Assembly (NCBI GenBank): GCA_963837325.1
Contig: CAWIMV010000002.1
Location: 992,001-1,056,000, forward strand
Direction: 5' to 3'
Length of the DNA stretch: 64,000 nucleotides
From: CAVQKZ01 sp963837325
Lineage (GTDB): Bacteria; Actinomycetota; Actinomycetes; Mycobacteriales; Jatrophihabitantaceae
Part shown: positions 16,895 to 26,100 of the stretch, piece after piece
How the letters are laid out: every line of letters begins with the position of its first letter
How positions within the stretch are numbered: position 1 is the stretch's first letter
The notes under the pieces: generated by a model
Database searches by the model: none
What the model was told of the DNA's origin: nothing
The model's input: only the letters and a program-made list of their open reading frames with translations
Made by a program: the position numbers and the translations under genes

Positions 16895-17223
16895 TTCAGT
16901 CCCCCGATATAGACAGATGGGGACACCAGAAGTTGCCATTTCCGCGCTTTGCAGCGCCCCCCGCCTTGGATAAGGCAGGCGAAGATTCGCGCACCCAGGG
17001 CGAAACGTCAAACGTGAGTTGAGGCACGCGAACGCCGAGTAAACCCCTGTGTATGTAAGGGTTTCCGCACTGACCGACCAACAGGTACCTTCCTAGGAAG
17101 GTAGTTTGCGACGATTCGGTACGACGATTGTTGACCCGACGCGGGCCACATCTGGCGCGCATTGGCCGGTCAAATGCCGTGCTCGGGGCAACTGTCAGCC
17201 ATCAGCCGAAATACTGCGAGCGG
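16895..17223. other. Leader region with 18-bp palindrome
   Basis: This 329-base gap separates the HD-GYP gene from the secreted-protein genes downstream of it. It contains the perfect palindrome TACCTTCCTAGGAAGGTA at 17086-17103 and a small inverted repeat AAACCC/GGGTTT (17041-17046 and 17059-17064). No open frame or recognised riboswitch consensus was found. It probably carries the promoter and an operator for the secreted-protein operon. Confidence 0.55.
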
Positions 17224-20200
17224 TCAGGTGACCCTGAACGCGAACGTGGTGACAGCGGTTGGCGCGAAATGCGAGTCGATGCCGCGTAGGCGGAAGGTAT
17301 AGAAGCCCGGTTGCAGCTTGACCAGGTAGCTGGTGAGCGTCGTCGTGGTCGCCCAGTGCACGCCGTCAAAACTGTATTGATAGGTCAGGCCGGGCTGGAA
17401 GACCCACGTGAAGGTGATGTTCTTGTTGGAGCTCTTCGCCGGCGGCGTGGTCAGGAGCGTGGGGGCGGCCGCGGAGACGGTGAAGCTGGTGCTGATGGTG
17501 GCGCCTTGGTTGCCGGCTTGATCGATGGCGTAGACGCTGATGGTGTGGGTGCCGTCGCTGAGGCCGGTATAGGTGACGGTGTTGGTGCAAACCTGGGCGG
17601 CGTTCGCATCGAGGCTGCACCACGTGGTCGCGTTGGGGTCGTTGGTGGTGAAGGCCGCCGTTGCCGTGCGGCTCGGCGATGCACCGGGCGTCGTCGTGAA
17701 CGTTGCGGTGGGTGCGGTGTTGTCGAGTGTGAAGCTGGCCTGCACGACGGGGCTGGTGTTGCCGGCCGGGTCCGTGGCGTGAATGGCCACCGTGTGTTGG
17801 CCGTCGCCGAGCGCGCTGAGATCGACCGGACTCGTACAGGCCGTCGCGGCGGCGCCGTCGAACGAGCACCAGGCGCCGGCGTTGGGGTCGTCGACGGTGA
17901 AGGTCAGGCTGGCGTCGGCCGTCGTCGAGTGGCTGGCGGGTGCGTGCGTGATCGTGACGGCCGGGGCCTGGGTGTCGATCGCGAACGATGTGCTGGCGGT
18001 GGCGCTCTGCTGGTTGGCGAGGCTCGTTGCGTAGATGTCGACGACGTGTGAACCATCGCTGAGGCCGCTGTAGGTGACCGGGCTCGTGCACGTGGTGGGT
18101 GTGCTCCCGTCAAGGGAGCAGAACGCGGTGGCGTTGGGGTCGTCGACGCTGAAGGCCACGCTCGCTGACGGAACGTTGCTCACCGCGGCCGGGACGCTGT
18201 CCAGCGTGACGGTGGGCGCCGTCGCGTCGACGGTGAAGCTCGTTTGGATCGTCGCGCCGGTGTTTCCTGCGGCATCGATGGCGAACACGGACACGCTGTG
18301 CGGGCCGTCGGGAAGCGCGTCGTAGGTGACCGGACTCGCGCATTGCGCCGCGGCGCCGCCGTCCAGGGCGCACCAGGCGGTGGCGTCGGGATCGTCGACG
18401 GCGAAGCCGACGGAGACCGAATGGGACGGGACTATGGCGGCGGGTGCGGATGTGAACGTGACAGTCGGCGCGCTGGTATCCACGGTGAAGCTGCTGTGTT
18501 CGGCCGTCCCGACGTTGCCGACCGCATCGACGGCATACACCGTGACGTCGTGCGGACCGTCTGCCAGCGCTGAGTAGGTGATCGGGCTGGTACACGTCGT
18601 GGCGACGGCGCCGTCCAGTGCGCACCAGGCGGTGGCCGACGGATCATCCACGGTGTAGTCGAGCGTTGCCGTGCTGGTGGTGAGCACGGCCGCAGGGGCG
18701 CTGGTGATGGCGACGATCGGTTTGATCGTGTCCACGGTGAACGTCGTCTGGATCGCTGGGCCCATGTTGCCGACTGGGTCCACGCTGTAGACGCTCATCG
18801 AGTGCGGCCCGTCGGCCAGGGCCGCAAGGTTGTATGGGCTGACGCATTGCGAGGCAGCGGCACCGTCGAGCGAGCACCACGTCACTGCCGACGGGTCGTC
18901 GGCCACGAACCTGAGGGTGACGTCGCCGGAGGCCACTTGGGCCGGCGGCGTGGAGGTCCAGGCGACGGTCGCCGCGAGAGTGTCGACGGTGAACGCCGTG
19001 CTGATCGTGGTGCCGGCCTGACCGAGTTCGTCCAGCGGGGTGAGAGCAATGACGTGCGAACCGTCAGCGAGATTGGCATACGTCACTGACGATCCGCCGC
19101 AGACCGCCGCGGGTGCGTCGTCCAGTGAGCACATGACGGCGACCGTCGTCGAGTTGGCCGTGAACCCGACCGATGCATCGGTGGACGCGATCACCGGGAA
19201 CGGCACCCACGCGAACGCGACGTCGGCCGTGGCGACGACTGGAGGAACGATTGGAGGAGCGACCGGCGGTGGCGTCGGTGATGGCGGTGGCGTCACCGGC
19301 GGTACCGGGTCTGGCGTTACCGCTCGGGGGACGACGGCAACGGGCGTGACCTTTGGCTTGACCGGCTTGACGGGTGGCCGTTTGGTGGGAGCCGGGGTCG
19401 TCAGTCGCGGGCGGGGGGTCGCCGGGGCAGTCGTGCTGTGTTGGGTCGGAGCTGCCACCCGGGCGACGGGCTGGGCATGGTGAGCTGCCGGCCCCGCGGC
19501 GCTGACGGCGGCGCCCGCGATCACTGCTGCAGTGGAGGCACTGATCACAGTGGACTGAGCCGTCGCGACCGCGCCCTTGTTGGCGGTGTCGGCAAGAGCG
19601 CGCAGCACGGGAAGGTTCATCAGCAACGAGCCGGGACCCATCGCCCACAGCAGGCGCGGCAGCGAGATCGCGAGGAACGCGCGGACGTACGTGGCATCGA
19701 ACTGGGTGCCCGCGCAGCGAGTCAACTCGGCCCGCGCCGCGATCGTAGCCACGGGTTTCTTGTACGTGCGGTGCGCGGTCATGACTTCGAAGGAGTCGGC
19801 AATGGAGACGATTCGCGCGGCCCGGCAGATGTCGGTACCGGCGACGCCATCGGGGTAACCGGCACCGTCGAACCTCTCGTGATGCTGGCGCACCGCACCA
19901 CCCCACTCGCCCAACCAGACGATCAGTGGGCCGAGCAGTTGTTCGCCTGCGACGGGGTGACCGGAGACCACGTCCCACTCGGCGGAGTCCAACTTGCTCG
20001 GCTTGTTCAGAATGTCGGCTGCAACCCGCAACTTGCCGATGTCATGCAACAGAGAGGACCACCGCAGCTTGTCCCGCGCATCGCGCGGCAGCCGCAACTG
20101 TTCCCCGAGCAGGTCGGTGAACAGCCGGACCCGCTCGCTGTGCCCACGAGTGCGGCGATCATGCGCCGTCAGCGCGGTGATGAGCGCCAGGGCACGCTCC

Positions 20201-20568
20201 GCCGACGAAGCCGCGTCCGTAGTCCCACCAGGAGAACCCTTTGCCGCCCGCTCCGTGGACATGGCCCGACGTGCGACCTTGAAACGGCTGGGCGCGCGAT
20301 CCGGGAACAGCATGCTCAGTTTCAGCAAGGCCGCGAGCGGCAGCAATCGGCGGGTAACCCGCTCCACGCTCATACACACGACGATGCTGACGGCGACGAC
20401 CGGCACCAGCCACCACTTGCTCGTTTCGAGCTGAGAGCTCAACAAATGCAGGCAAATCACCGTGGCCACGTAACCCAGACCCAGCGGTACCGCGACAATC
20501 ACGACTCGAAGGGCCATGGCGAAAACCGGGCGCGCACGCCATCTATCGACCCGGGAATCCTCAGCCAC
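17224..20568 (-). CDS. HD-GYP phosphodiesterase with extracellular Ig-like array
   Basis: 1114 residues from GTG 20568. Two membrane helices (about 14-43 and 52-68) precede a cytosolic HD-GYP domain (about 125-305). Its residues are all present: HD in 'LLHDIGKL' (175-176), 'GHPVAGEQLL', 'HHERFDGAGYPDG' (229-241) and 'ADSFEVMTAHRTYKKP'. A possible third helix (about 333-357) and a Pro-rich linker (365-445) lead to seven ~88-residue Ig-like repeats, each with a Cys pair around 'WCSLDGAAAxxC', plus a Cys-less end domain. HD-GYP enzymes hydrolyse cyclic di-GMP. The layout suggests an extracellular sensor controlling intracellular hydrolysis. Secreted Ig proteins are encoded just downstream. The start lacks a strong Shine-Dalgarno. 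Confidence 0.88.
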   Translation of the reverse strand: MAEDSRVDRWRARPVFAMALRVVIVAVPLGLGYVATVICLHLLSSQLETSKWWLVPVVAVSIVVCMSVERVTRRLLPLAALLKLSMLFPDRAPSRFKVARRAMSTERAAKGSPGGTTDAASSAERALALITALTAHDRRTRGHSERVRLFTDLLGEQLRLPRDARDKLRWSSLLHDIGKLRVAADILNKPSKLDSAEWDVVSGHPVAGEQLLGPLIVWLGEWGGAVRQHHERFDGAGYPDGVAGTDICRAARIVSIADSFEVMTAHRTYKKPVATIAARAELTRCAGTQFDATYVRAFLAISLPRLLWAMGPGSLLMNLPVLRALADTANKGAVATAQSTVISASTAAVIAGAAVSAAGPAAHHAQPVARVAAPTQHSTTAPATPRPRLTTPAPTKRPPVKPVKPKVTPVAVVPRAVTPDPVPPVTPPPSPTPPPVAPPIVPPVVATADVAFAWVPFPVIASTDASVGFTANSTTVAVMCSLDDAPAAVCGGSSVTYANLADGSHVIALTPLDELGQAGTTISTAFTVDTLAATVAWTSTPPAQVASGDVTLRFVADDPSAVTWCSLDGAAASQCVSPYNLAALADGPHSMSVYSVDPVGNMGPAIQTTFTVDTIKPIVAITSAPAAVLTTSTATLDYTVDDPSATAWCALDGAVATTCTSPITYSALADGPHDVTVYAVDAVGNVGTAEHSSFTVDTSAPTVTFTSAPAAIVPSHSVSVGFAVDDPDATAWCALDGGAAAQCASPVTYDALPDGPHSVSVFAIDAAGNTGATIQTSFTVDATAPTVTLDSVPAAVSNVPSASVAFSVDDPNATAFCSLDGSTPTTCTSPVTYSGLSDGSHVVDIYATSLANQQSATASTSFAIDTQAPAVTITHAPASHSTTADASLTFTVDDPNAGAWCSFDGAAATACTSPVDLSALGDGQHTVAIHATDPAGNTSPVVQASFTLDNTAPTATFTTTPGASPSRTATAAFTTNDPNATTWCSLDANAAQVCTNTVTYTGLSDGTHTISVYAIDQAGNQGATISTSFTVSAAAPTLLTTPPAKSSNKNITFTWVFQPGLTYQYSFDGVHWATTTTLTSYLVKLQPGFYTFRLRGIDSHFAPTAVTTFAFRVT

Positions 20569-20725
20569 GAGCCAACCATCGGCCGGGATGGCCGAAACAT
20601 TAGCGCGTCCGCCCCGGAATTCGGGTGAGACATCACACCCGAGCGGTCTCGACGCGACCGCACCTCAGCTACGTCGTCCCCGTGCCGATGCCTACGAGAG
20701 AGAAGGTCGGCTGGGAGGCTGCGCG

Positions 20726-21226
20726 GTGGAACTGCACTTGTCACGGTCGCGGCTGCGGGCGCTTGTGCGTGCTCCCGCGTTCAGCGGGGTCTCCCGAATC
20801 GCCGCTGCCCTGGGACGCTCGGCCCGCTCGGGCGACTTGCTGATCGTCGGCACACCCGACTACGAGCCGTGGCACCTCGTCGCGCATTGGCAGCAATCGC
20901 GGGCGCGGGCAGTGTCACCAAGGCTGGTGCGCCATCGCGTCCCGGACCACGCCGCCGCGCACCTGTCCGTGGGTTTGGACGCGATCCAGCACGCGACTCG
21001 CGCGGACGCGCTGCTCGTCGTGGCCCCTGACCGGGCCGGTGCCGATCTGTTGCAGCGGTTGAGCGACGCTCGTCGCCGGGGCGCGACCGTCCTGGCGTTG
21101 ACGGCGGACGGTGATGAGGCGACGTTGCCCGAACTCGACAGCATCGCCCACGACCTGGCCGCGGTCGGAACCGCATCCTTCGATTTCGCCCAGCACCTCT
21201 TGCCGATCGCCACGCACATTCAATGA
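20726..21226 (+). CDS. Hypothetical protein with Rossmann-like strand pattern
   Basis: 166 residues from GTG 20726, chosen because GGGAGG lies 6-7 bases upstream; the longer open frame overlaps the HD-GYP promoter. No family recognised. Alternating hydrophobic strands and helices are visible ('GDLLIVGTPDYEPWHLVAHW', 'ADALLVVAPDRAG', 'GATVLALTADGDEATLPEL'), which resembles an SIS or Rossmann-type nucleotide/sugar-binding fold, but no catalytic motif can be named. It has no signal peptide or membrane segment. It is divergent from the HD-GYP gene (158 bases apart). The codon bias is like its neighbours, so it is probably a real native gene. Confidence 0.6.
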   Translation: MELHLSRSRLRALVRAPAFSGVSRIAAALGRSARSGDLLIVGTPDYEPWHLVAHWQQSRARAVSPRLVRHRVPDHAAAHLSVGLDAIQHATRADALLVVAPDRAGADLLQRLSDARRRGATVLALTADGDEATLPELDSIAHDLAAVGTASFDFAQHLLPIATHIQ

Positions 21227-21342
21227 CACGGCGATACCGGTCCAACAATGGTCACACGAGGAGGTTGACAGCGGCCGGGATCGTGCCCAGAGCGGCAACT
21301 CCACCAGCGCCGTGGTCTCGCGGTCGCGGTCAATCAGGACGC

Positions 21343-22023
21343 CTACCGGCTGTCGCCCGTGGCGCCCGCCGATGGCGGGAGTCGCGTGTCGCCGAGCCAG
21401 TACAGACCGGTCACCACAAGAAGGACAGCGACGACGGCGGCGGCGTTCCCGATCACGCGGCCGTATCCGTGGCTGCTGACGTCGACGAACGGGTACGGGT
21501 ACCACTTCGTGATGGCGCCGTAGGCCAGGATGTAGCCGGCCCATGCGATCGGCCAGAGGATGGCGAGCGAGACCGTTCGGCGCTCGATTCGGGAACGAGG
21601 GCCGAACAACAGCCAGCCGAGCACCATCATGATCGGCACGACGTAGTGGAAGACCGTATTGGTGCTGGTCTCTTGCCAACCGTGGGGTTCATGCACCTTC
21701 GCCAACACGGTCGAATACACGATGCCGGTCACGGCGATGCCGAACAGGGCGGCCAGCCGCACCGCTCGCCAGAGCGCACCATCGCGGGTGGGGCGGCGGG
21801 CGAGTTGCGCGGACGTGACACCGCTGAGGATGTTGCTCTGGATCGTGAAGAAGCTCAGCACCCGCAGCACGCGGTTGGCCATCGGGGTGCCGGCCAGCGT
21901 GCCGACTGCGTGCGCCCGTGGGGTGGCGCTGACGCGAACGGCAATCCACAGCTGCACGACAAGCGCGGCCGCCACAAGCACAGCGACGAGAAGGTTCCAC
22001 CAACGCGCCAGCCGAACGGTCAT
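21343..22023 (-). CDS. Pr6Pr-family membrane protein
   Basis: 226 residues if the ATG at 22023 is used; a GTG at 22080 would add 19. Six hydrophobic helices are visible. Family marks are 'SFFTIQSNILSGVTSAQLA' in helix 2, 'TGIVYSTVLA', 'FHYVVPIMMVLGWLLFGP' and 'YPYPFVDVSSHGYGRV', all characteristic of the bacterial Pr6Pr group (FAR-17a/AIG1-like). Polar residues within the helices suggest a membrane-embedded hydrolase or carrier, but bacterial members have no proven activity. The gene stands alone, convergent with the 166-residue gene. Confidence 0.8.
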   Translation of the reverse strand: MTVRLARWWNLLVAVLVAAALVVQLWIAVRVSATPRAHAVGTLAGTPMANRVLRVLSFFTIQSNILSGVTSAQLARRPTRDGALWRAVRLAALFGIAVTGIVYSTVLAKVHEPHGWQETSTNTVFHYVVPIMMVLGWLLFGPRSRIERRTVSLAILWPIAWAGYILAYGAITKWYPYPFVDVSSHGYGRVIGNAAAVVAVLLVVTGLYWLGDTRLPPSAGATGDSR

Positions 22024-22227
22024 CGCCAAGTCCACTTCGCCCGGAGGTGAAAGGACTGTACCGATCGAGTCATCTGCCACTCACCTGATCAGTGGCCGAC
22101 GGCCGGAATTAGCCCTTCTGGTGCCCGCGGAACTTCGGGTGGAGCAGAGCGGCCCGTACGCCCCGTGCTGCGTTGTCGGTGTTGCTTCGTAGTCTCCAGG
22201 GACACCCTTGAGGCAATGGAGGCGGTC

Positions 22228-23088
22228 ATGCCTGAGCGAGACGGTTACATCCCTGGCGTTCCGTGCTGGATCGACACCAGCCAGCCCGACCCCGACGCCT
22301 CGTGCACCTTCTACGGAGGCCTGTTCGGCTGGGAGCTCGAGGACGCGATGCCGCCCGAGGCGCCGGGCAAGTACTTCATGGGACGCATTCGGGGTGGGGA
22401 TGTGGCGGCGGTCGGATCGATCCCTGATGGTGCGCCGGCCACGGCAGAGTGGAACACCTATATGTGGGTCGATAACGCCGACGAGACGGCGGCGAAGGTT
22501 CGCGATGCCGGTGGCGGGGTGGTGGCCGAGCCCTTCGACGTCATGGGCGCCGGGCGGATGGCGGTACTTACTGATCCTGAGGGTGCGGCGTTCTGCGTCT
22601 GGCAACCGGGCAGTCACAAAGGGGCGCAGGTCGTCAACGAACACGGTTCGCTGAACTTCAACACCCTTCACACGCGGGATCTCGACGCGGCCGAGGCCTT
22701 CTACGGGACGGTGTTCGGCTGGCGGAGGTTGACGATCCCGGCTGGCGTGATGTGGATGCTGCCCGGCTACGGCGATCACCTGGAGGAGAAGATGCCGGGC
22801 GTTCGTGAGCAGATGGCGCAGATGGGCGCTCCCGAGGGATTCATCGACGTGGTCGCCGCAGCCAATCTGATCGGCGCTGGCGATGCCGAGCTTTCGGCGC
22901 ACTGGAGCGTGACGTTCGCAGTCGACGACATCGCGGCCACAGCGGCGAAGGCGCGCGAACTCGGCGGCGAGGTCGTCTCCGCTCCACACGACGCCCCATG
23001 GGCCAGGCTGGCCACGATCAATGACCCGCAGGGGGCGAGCTTCATCGCCAGCCAGTTCGTCCCCGAGAACAAGGACGTCGCCGGGTAG
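22228..23088 (+). CDS. Two-domain VOC (glyoxalase-fold) protein
   Basis: 286 residues from ATG 22228, with GGAGG 7 bases upstream. Two VOC modules follow each other: 'GVPCWIDTSQPDPDASCTFY' to 'FCVWQPGSHKG' (about 10-125) and 'GSLNFNTLHTRDLDAAEAFY' to 'GASFIASQFVPE' (about 140-280). Each module has the AxxFYxxLFGW-like helix. Candidate metal ligands are partly replaced, so an enzymatic or a sequestering role (as in bleomycin-resistance proteins) cannot be separated. The same two-module layout is common in actinobacterial 'hydroxylase' annotations, for which evidence is thin. It is convergent with the SARP-type gene. Confidence 0.87.
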   Translation: MPERDGYIPGVPCWIDTSQPDPDASCTFYGGLFGWELEDAMPPEAPGKYFMGRIRGGDVAAVGSIPDGAPATAEWNTYMWVDNADETAAKVRDAGGGVVAEPFDVMGAGRMAVLTDPEGAAFCVWQPGSHKGAQVVNEHGSLNFNTLHTRDLDAAEAFYGTVFGWRRLTIPAGVMWMLPGYGDHLEEKMPGVREQMAQMGAPEGFIDVVAAANLIGAGDAELSAHWSVTFAVDDIAATAAKARELGGEVVSAPHDAPWARLATINDPQGASFIASQFVPENKDVAG

Positions 23089-23199
23089 TCGGGCTCAGCC
23101 ACGTAAACGACACGTCTGCGCCGTTGTAGGACTTGGCTGGTCGGATCGCTGTCGGCATGGCCGGTGGCCCAACGCATGCTCGTGAGGGGAGTAGGGCGG

Positions 23200-26100
23200 T
23201 CAGCGCACCCACATCTGATCGAAGAGCACCCCGAGTGTGGGCGTCCGCTTGAAGTTGTGCGCTCGTTCGGACAGCACGTCGACCGAGACCGGGTTGACGA
23301 GTGGGATCCACGGCGCGGCATCGACGAGGCGCCGTTCCACCGCGCCCCATAGCTGATCCGCCTGGGCGAGCGAGGTCGCCTGAGTGGCGTCGGCCCGCTC
23401 GATCAGCCGGTCCATTGTCGGGTCGCAGAACTCTGCTGGATTGCTGTTGTTGGTCACGTCTCCCGCAACGAACGCGTCGCACCGGTAGAGGTCGAACAGG
23501 TTCCAGGCGCTCGCGTCGTTGACGAGCCAGCCCATGAAGCCGGCTTGGACTCGGTGTCGCGAGTCGATGACGTAGTTGAAATAGTCGAAGCTCTCATTCG
23601 GCCATACCTTCAACCGCGCCGGGAAGTGCAGCTCGTTCAGTGCGTCGACGACGTGCTGCATGCCCGCTTTGGCGGCTGGGTCCGTCCATACGACCACCGG
23701 CGTGCGTGGCGGGTGCAGACCCTTGACCAGTGCCAGCGCCTTCGAGACATCGGACGCCTGCCACAAGCCCGCGCCCGGCTGTGCGGTGTACGGACAATAG
23801 GGCTGGTAACCCGGGTAGTCGGGCGGGATGAACTGGCAGGTGACGGCCGCGGGGGCGAACCAGTCGACGGCGACCGCCTTGCGGTTGATTGCGAACGCGA
23901 GCGCCTGGCGCAGTTTCGGCTGGTCGAACGGCGGGATCCGGGTGTTGAGAAAGAGCCCGTACATGTTCTGGGTCGGCGTGACGTACAGCCGGCTGCCGAA
24001 CCGGGTCTGCAAGGTGTCGAGGGTGTACGCGTCCAGGTCCGTGGCGTCCTCGAGTGCGTCGGCCCATTCGGCGTGTCCAGACGCGACGTCGTCGATGGCG
24101 GTTTTCGAATGTCCTCCCGGCAGGATGCGGTACTCGATGGTGTCCGGAAAGCCGGATGGCTGCGCCGCCGCGGACCACTCGTGGAAGTATTTGTTGCGGG
24201 TGAACACGATGCTCTTGTGCGGCACGAAACGCGTCACCTGGTAGGGCCCGGTCGCCGGGATCGGACGGCTCGTCTCGCCCAGCGGCGTGTGGGGCGGGAC
24301 GGCAGAGGCGTCGTTCGCGAGCAGATCGAGGAGGTTCCCGCTGGGACGAACGAGCTTGAGCGTCACGGTCTCCGCGGCGGCGTCGACGCTGATACCGGAA
24401 ATGTCACAGTGGCTCGGCCGGCAACCGCGCGCGCCGACCAGGAGCGTCTGAAGCCCGTTGTCCGGAACCGCAGCACTACGTTCGAGTCCGCGGCGCACGT
24501 CGGTCACCGTGACCGGTCGCCCGGTCGAGAACCGGACGCCGCGTCGCAACTGGAATGTGTAGGTGCGGCCGTCGCCGGACGGCTCGGGAATCGACATAGC
24601 GAGATCCGGCACGATGGTCAGGCCGTCGGCCCCGCTGGCGTGGCGGAACGCCACCAGGCCGTCGTAGCTGCCTGAGAACAGCGAGGTCGTGTCCAGAGCG
24701 CTGTCGGAGGGGTAGAGCGGATCGACCGCGTCGGCCTCGCCTACGAGGCGGAGTGCGCCGCCGCGGTGCGCTCCCGGGTCGGTCGTGGTCGTCACCCAGA
24801 GCCTTCCGCCCGCGCCGGCGATGCCGCCCGGGGTCGGGCTGATGGGCACGGTGCGGACCACTCGGTCGACGGCGGGGTCGATCTCCACCATCGCCGCACT
24901 ACCCTGCCGCGTGGCCCAGACGTGGCCGCCGGTTGCGGTGATCTGGTCGGGGTGTCCGCCGACCGGTACGAGGCTGGTGACCGACGTGCCGCTCGCCGCG
25001 ATCCGCGCGATCTGGTCGCTTCCGTTGTACGACACCCAGACGTCGTTTCCGACGACGGCGATGCCCCGCGGGTTGGCACCCACGTGGATGCGCTGCGTGA
25101 ACGCCGGATCCTGCCCGTCGATCTTGGTGACCGTGTTGGAGGCTGAATTCGCCACCCAGATGTCGCGGCCGGCCGCGATCCCGCTAGGCCCGGAATCGAC
25201 CGCGATTCGCTGCACCTCCCTATTCAGGCCTGGGTCGATGCGCGACACGGTTCCGTCCGCGGCGTTGGTGACCCAGACCGATCCGTGCGCGACGACCACC
25301 CCACTCGGCGCGACGCCCACCTGGATCGTCCGCGGTTCATCGGTCGTCGGGTCGATCCGCGCGACGCTGCCGCTCCCGCTGTTGGTGACCCATACCGAGT
25401 CGGGTCCGATGGCGATCGCCGACGGCGCTGCACCCACCCTGATCGTGTCGATGACGTGGCGACTCGAGGGGTCGATCCGCGAGACCGAACCGTCGTCGAT
25501 GTTGGTCGTCCAGATCGAGTGGAATCCGGCGGCGACTGCCGTCGGGCCGACATCGACTCCGACCTGCCCGGTAATACGGCCCGTCGCGGGATCGACGATG
25601 CCGAGCGAGTCCTCAGCCAGGGCGATCGGGCCGCGGGACCCTTCGTCGCGCAGCAGGACGACGCCGGTGACGCTCCCGGCCGCCAGCACGAGCACGCCCC
25701 CGACGAGCACCCACGTCCTGGTCCGAAGCCGACGTGCCCGCCCGCCCGCGCGGCTGCTGGTCTCGCGACGACCGGTCGGGTGTGCGGGCGGTTGGCCGGC
25801 GGACGCGACTTCCACGGCCGTAGCTGCGGCCAATTCGCCGTTTCGGGGTTTCGCCGGCTCAGCCCGGAGCCCTGCGTCGTGCGCGAGGATGTCCTGCATC
25901 AGCTGCTGCAACTCGGGCGACGGTTCCACACCGAGCTCGTCGGCGAGCAGGTTGCGCGTTTGGCGGTAAACCTCAAGAGCGCGGGCCTGTCGCCCGCTGC
26001 GATACAGCGCCACCATGAGCAGCCAGCAAAGCCGCTCACGCAACGGATTCGCCGCGGCCAGCCCTTCGAGCTCCGCCACGACCTCGGCCGCCGCACCGGA

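Noticed and set aside
16895..17223. Cyclic-di-GMP riboswitch in the leader of the secreted genes
   Set aside because: Looked attractive next to an HD-GYP gene, but the conserved GEMM core (the A-rich receptor segment and paired GC stem) could not be matched.
23200..24700. Separate peptide ABC-transporter binding-protein gene
   Set aside because: The frame is continuous with the SARP/propeller part over 1138 codons with no internal Shine-Dalgarno or signal peptide, and no permease genes are adjacent.
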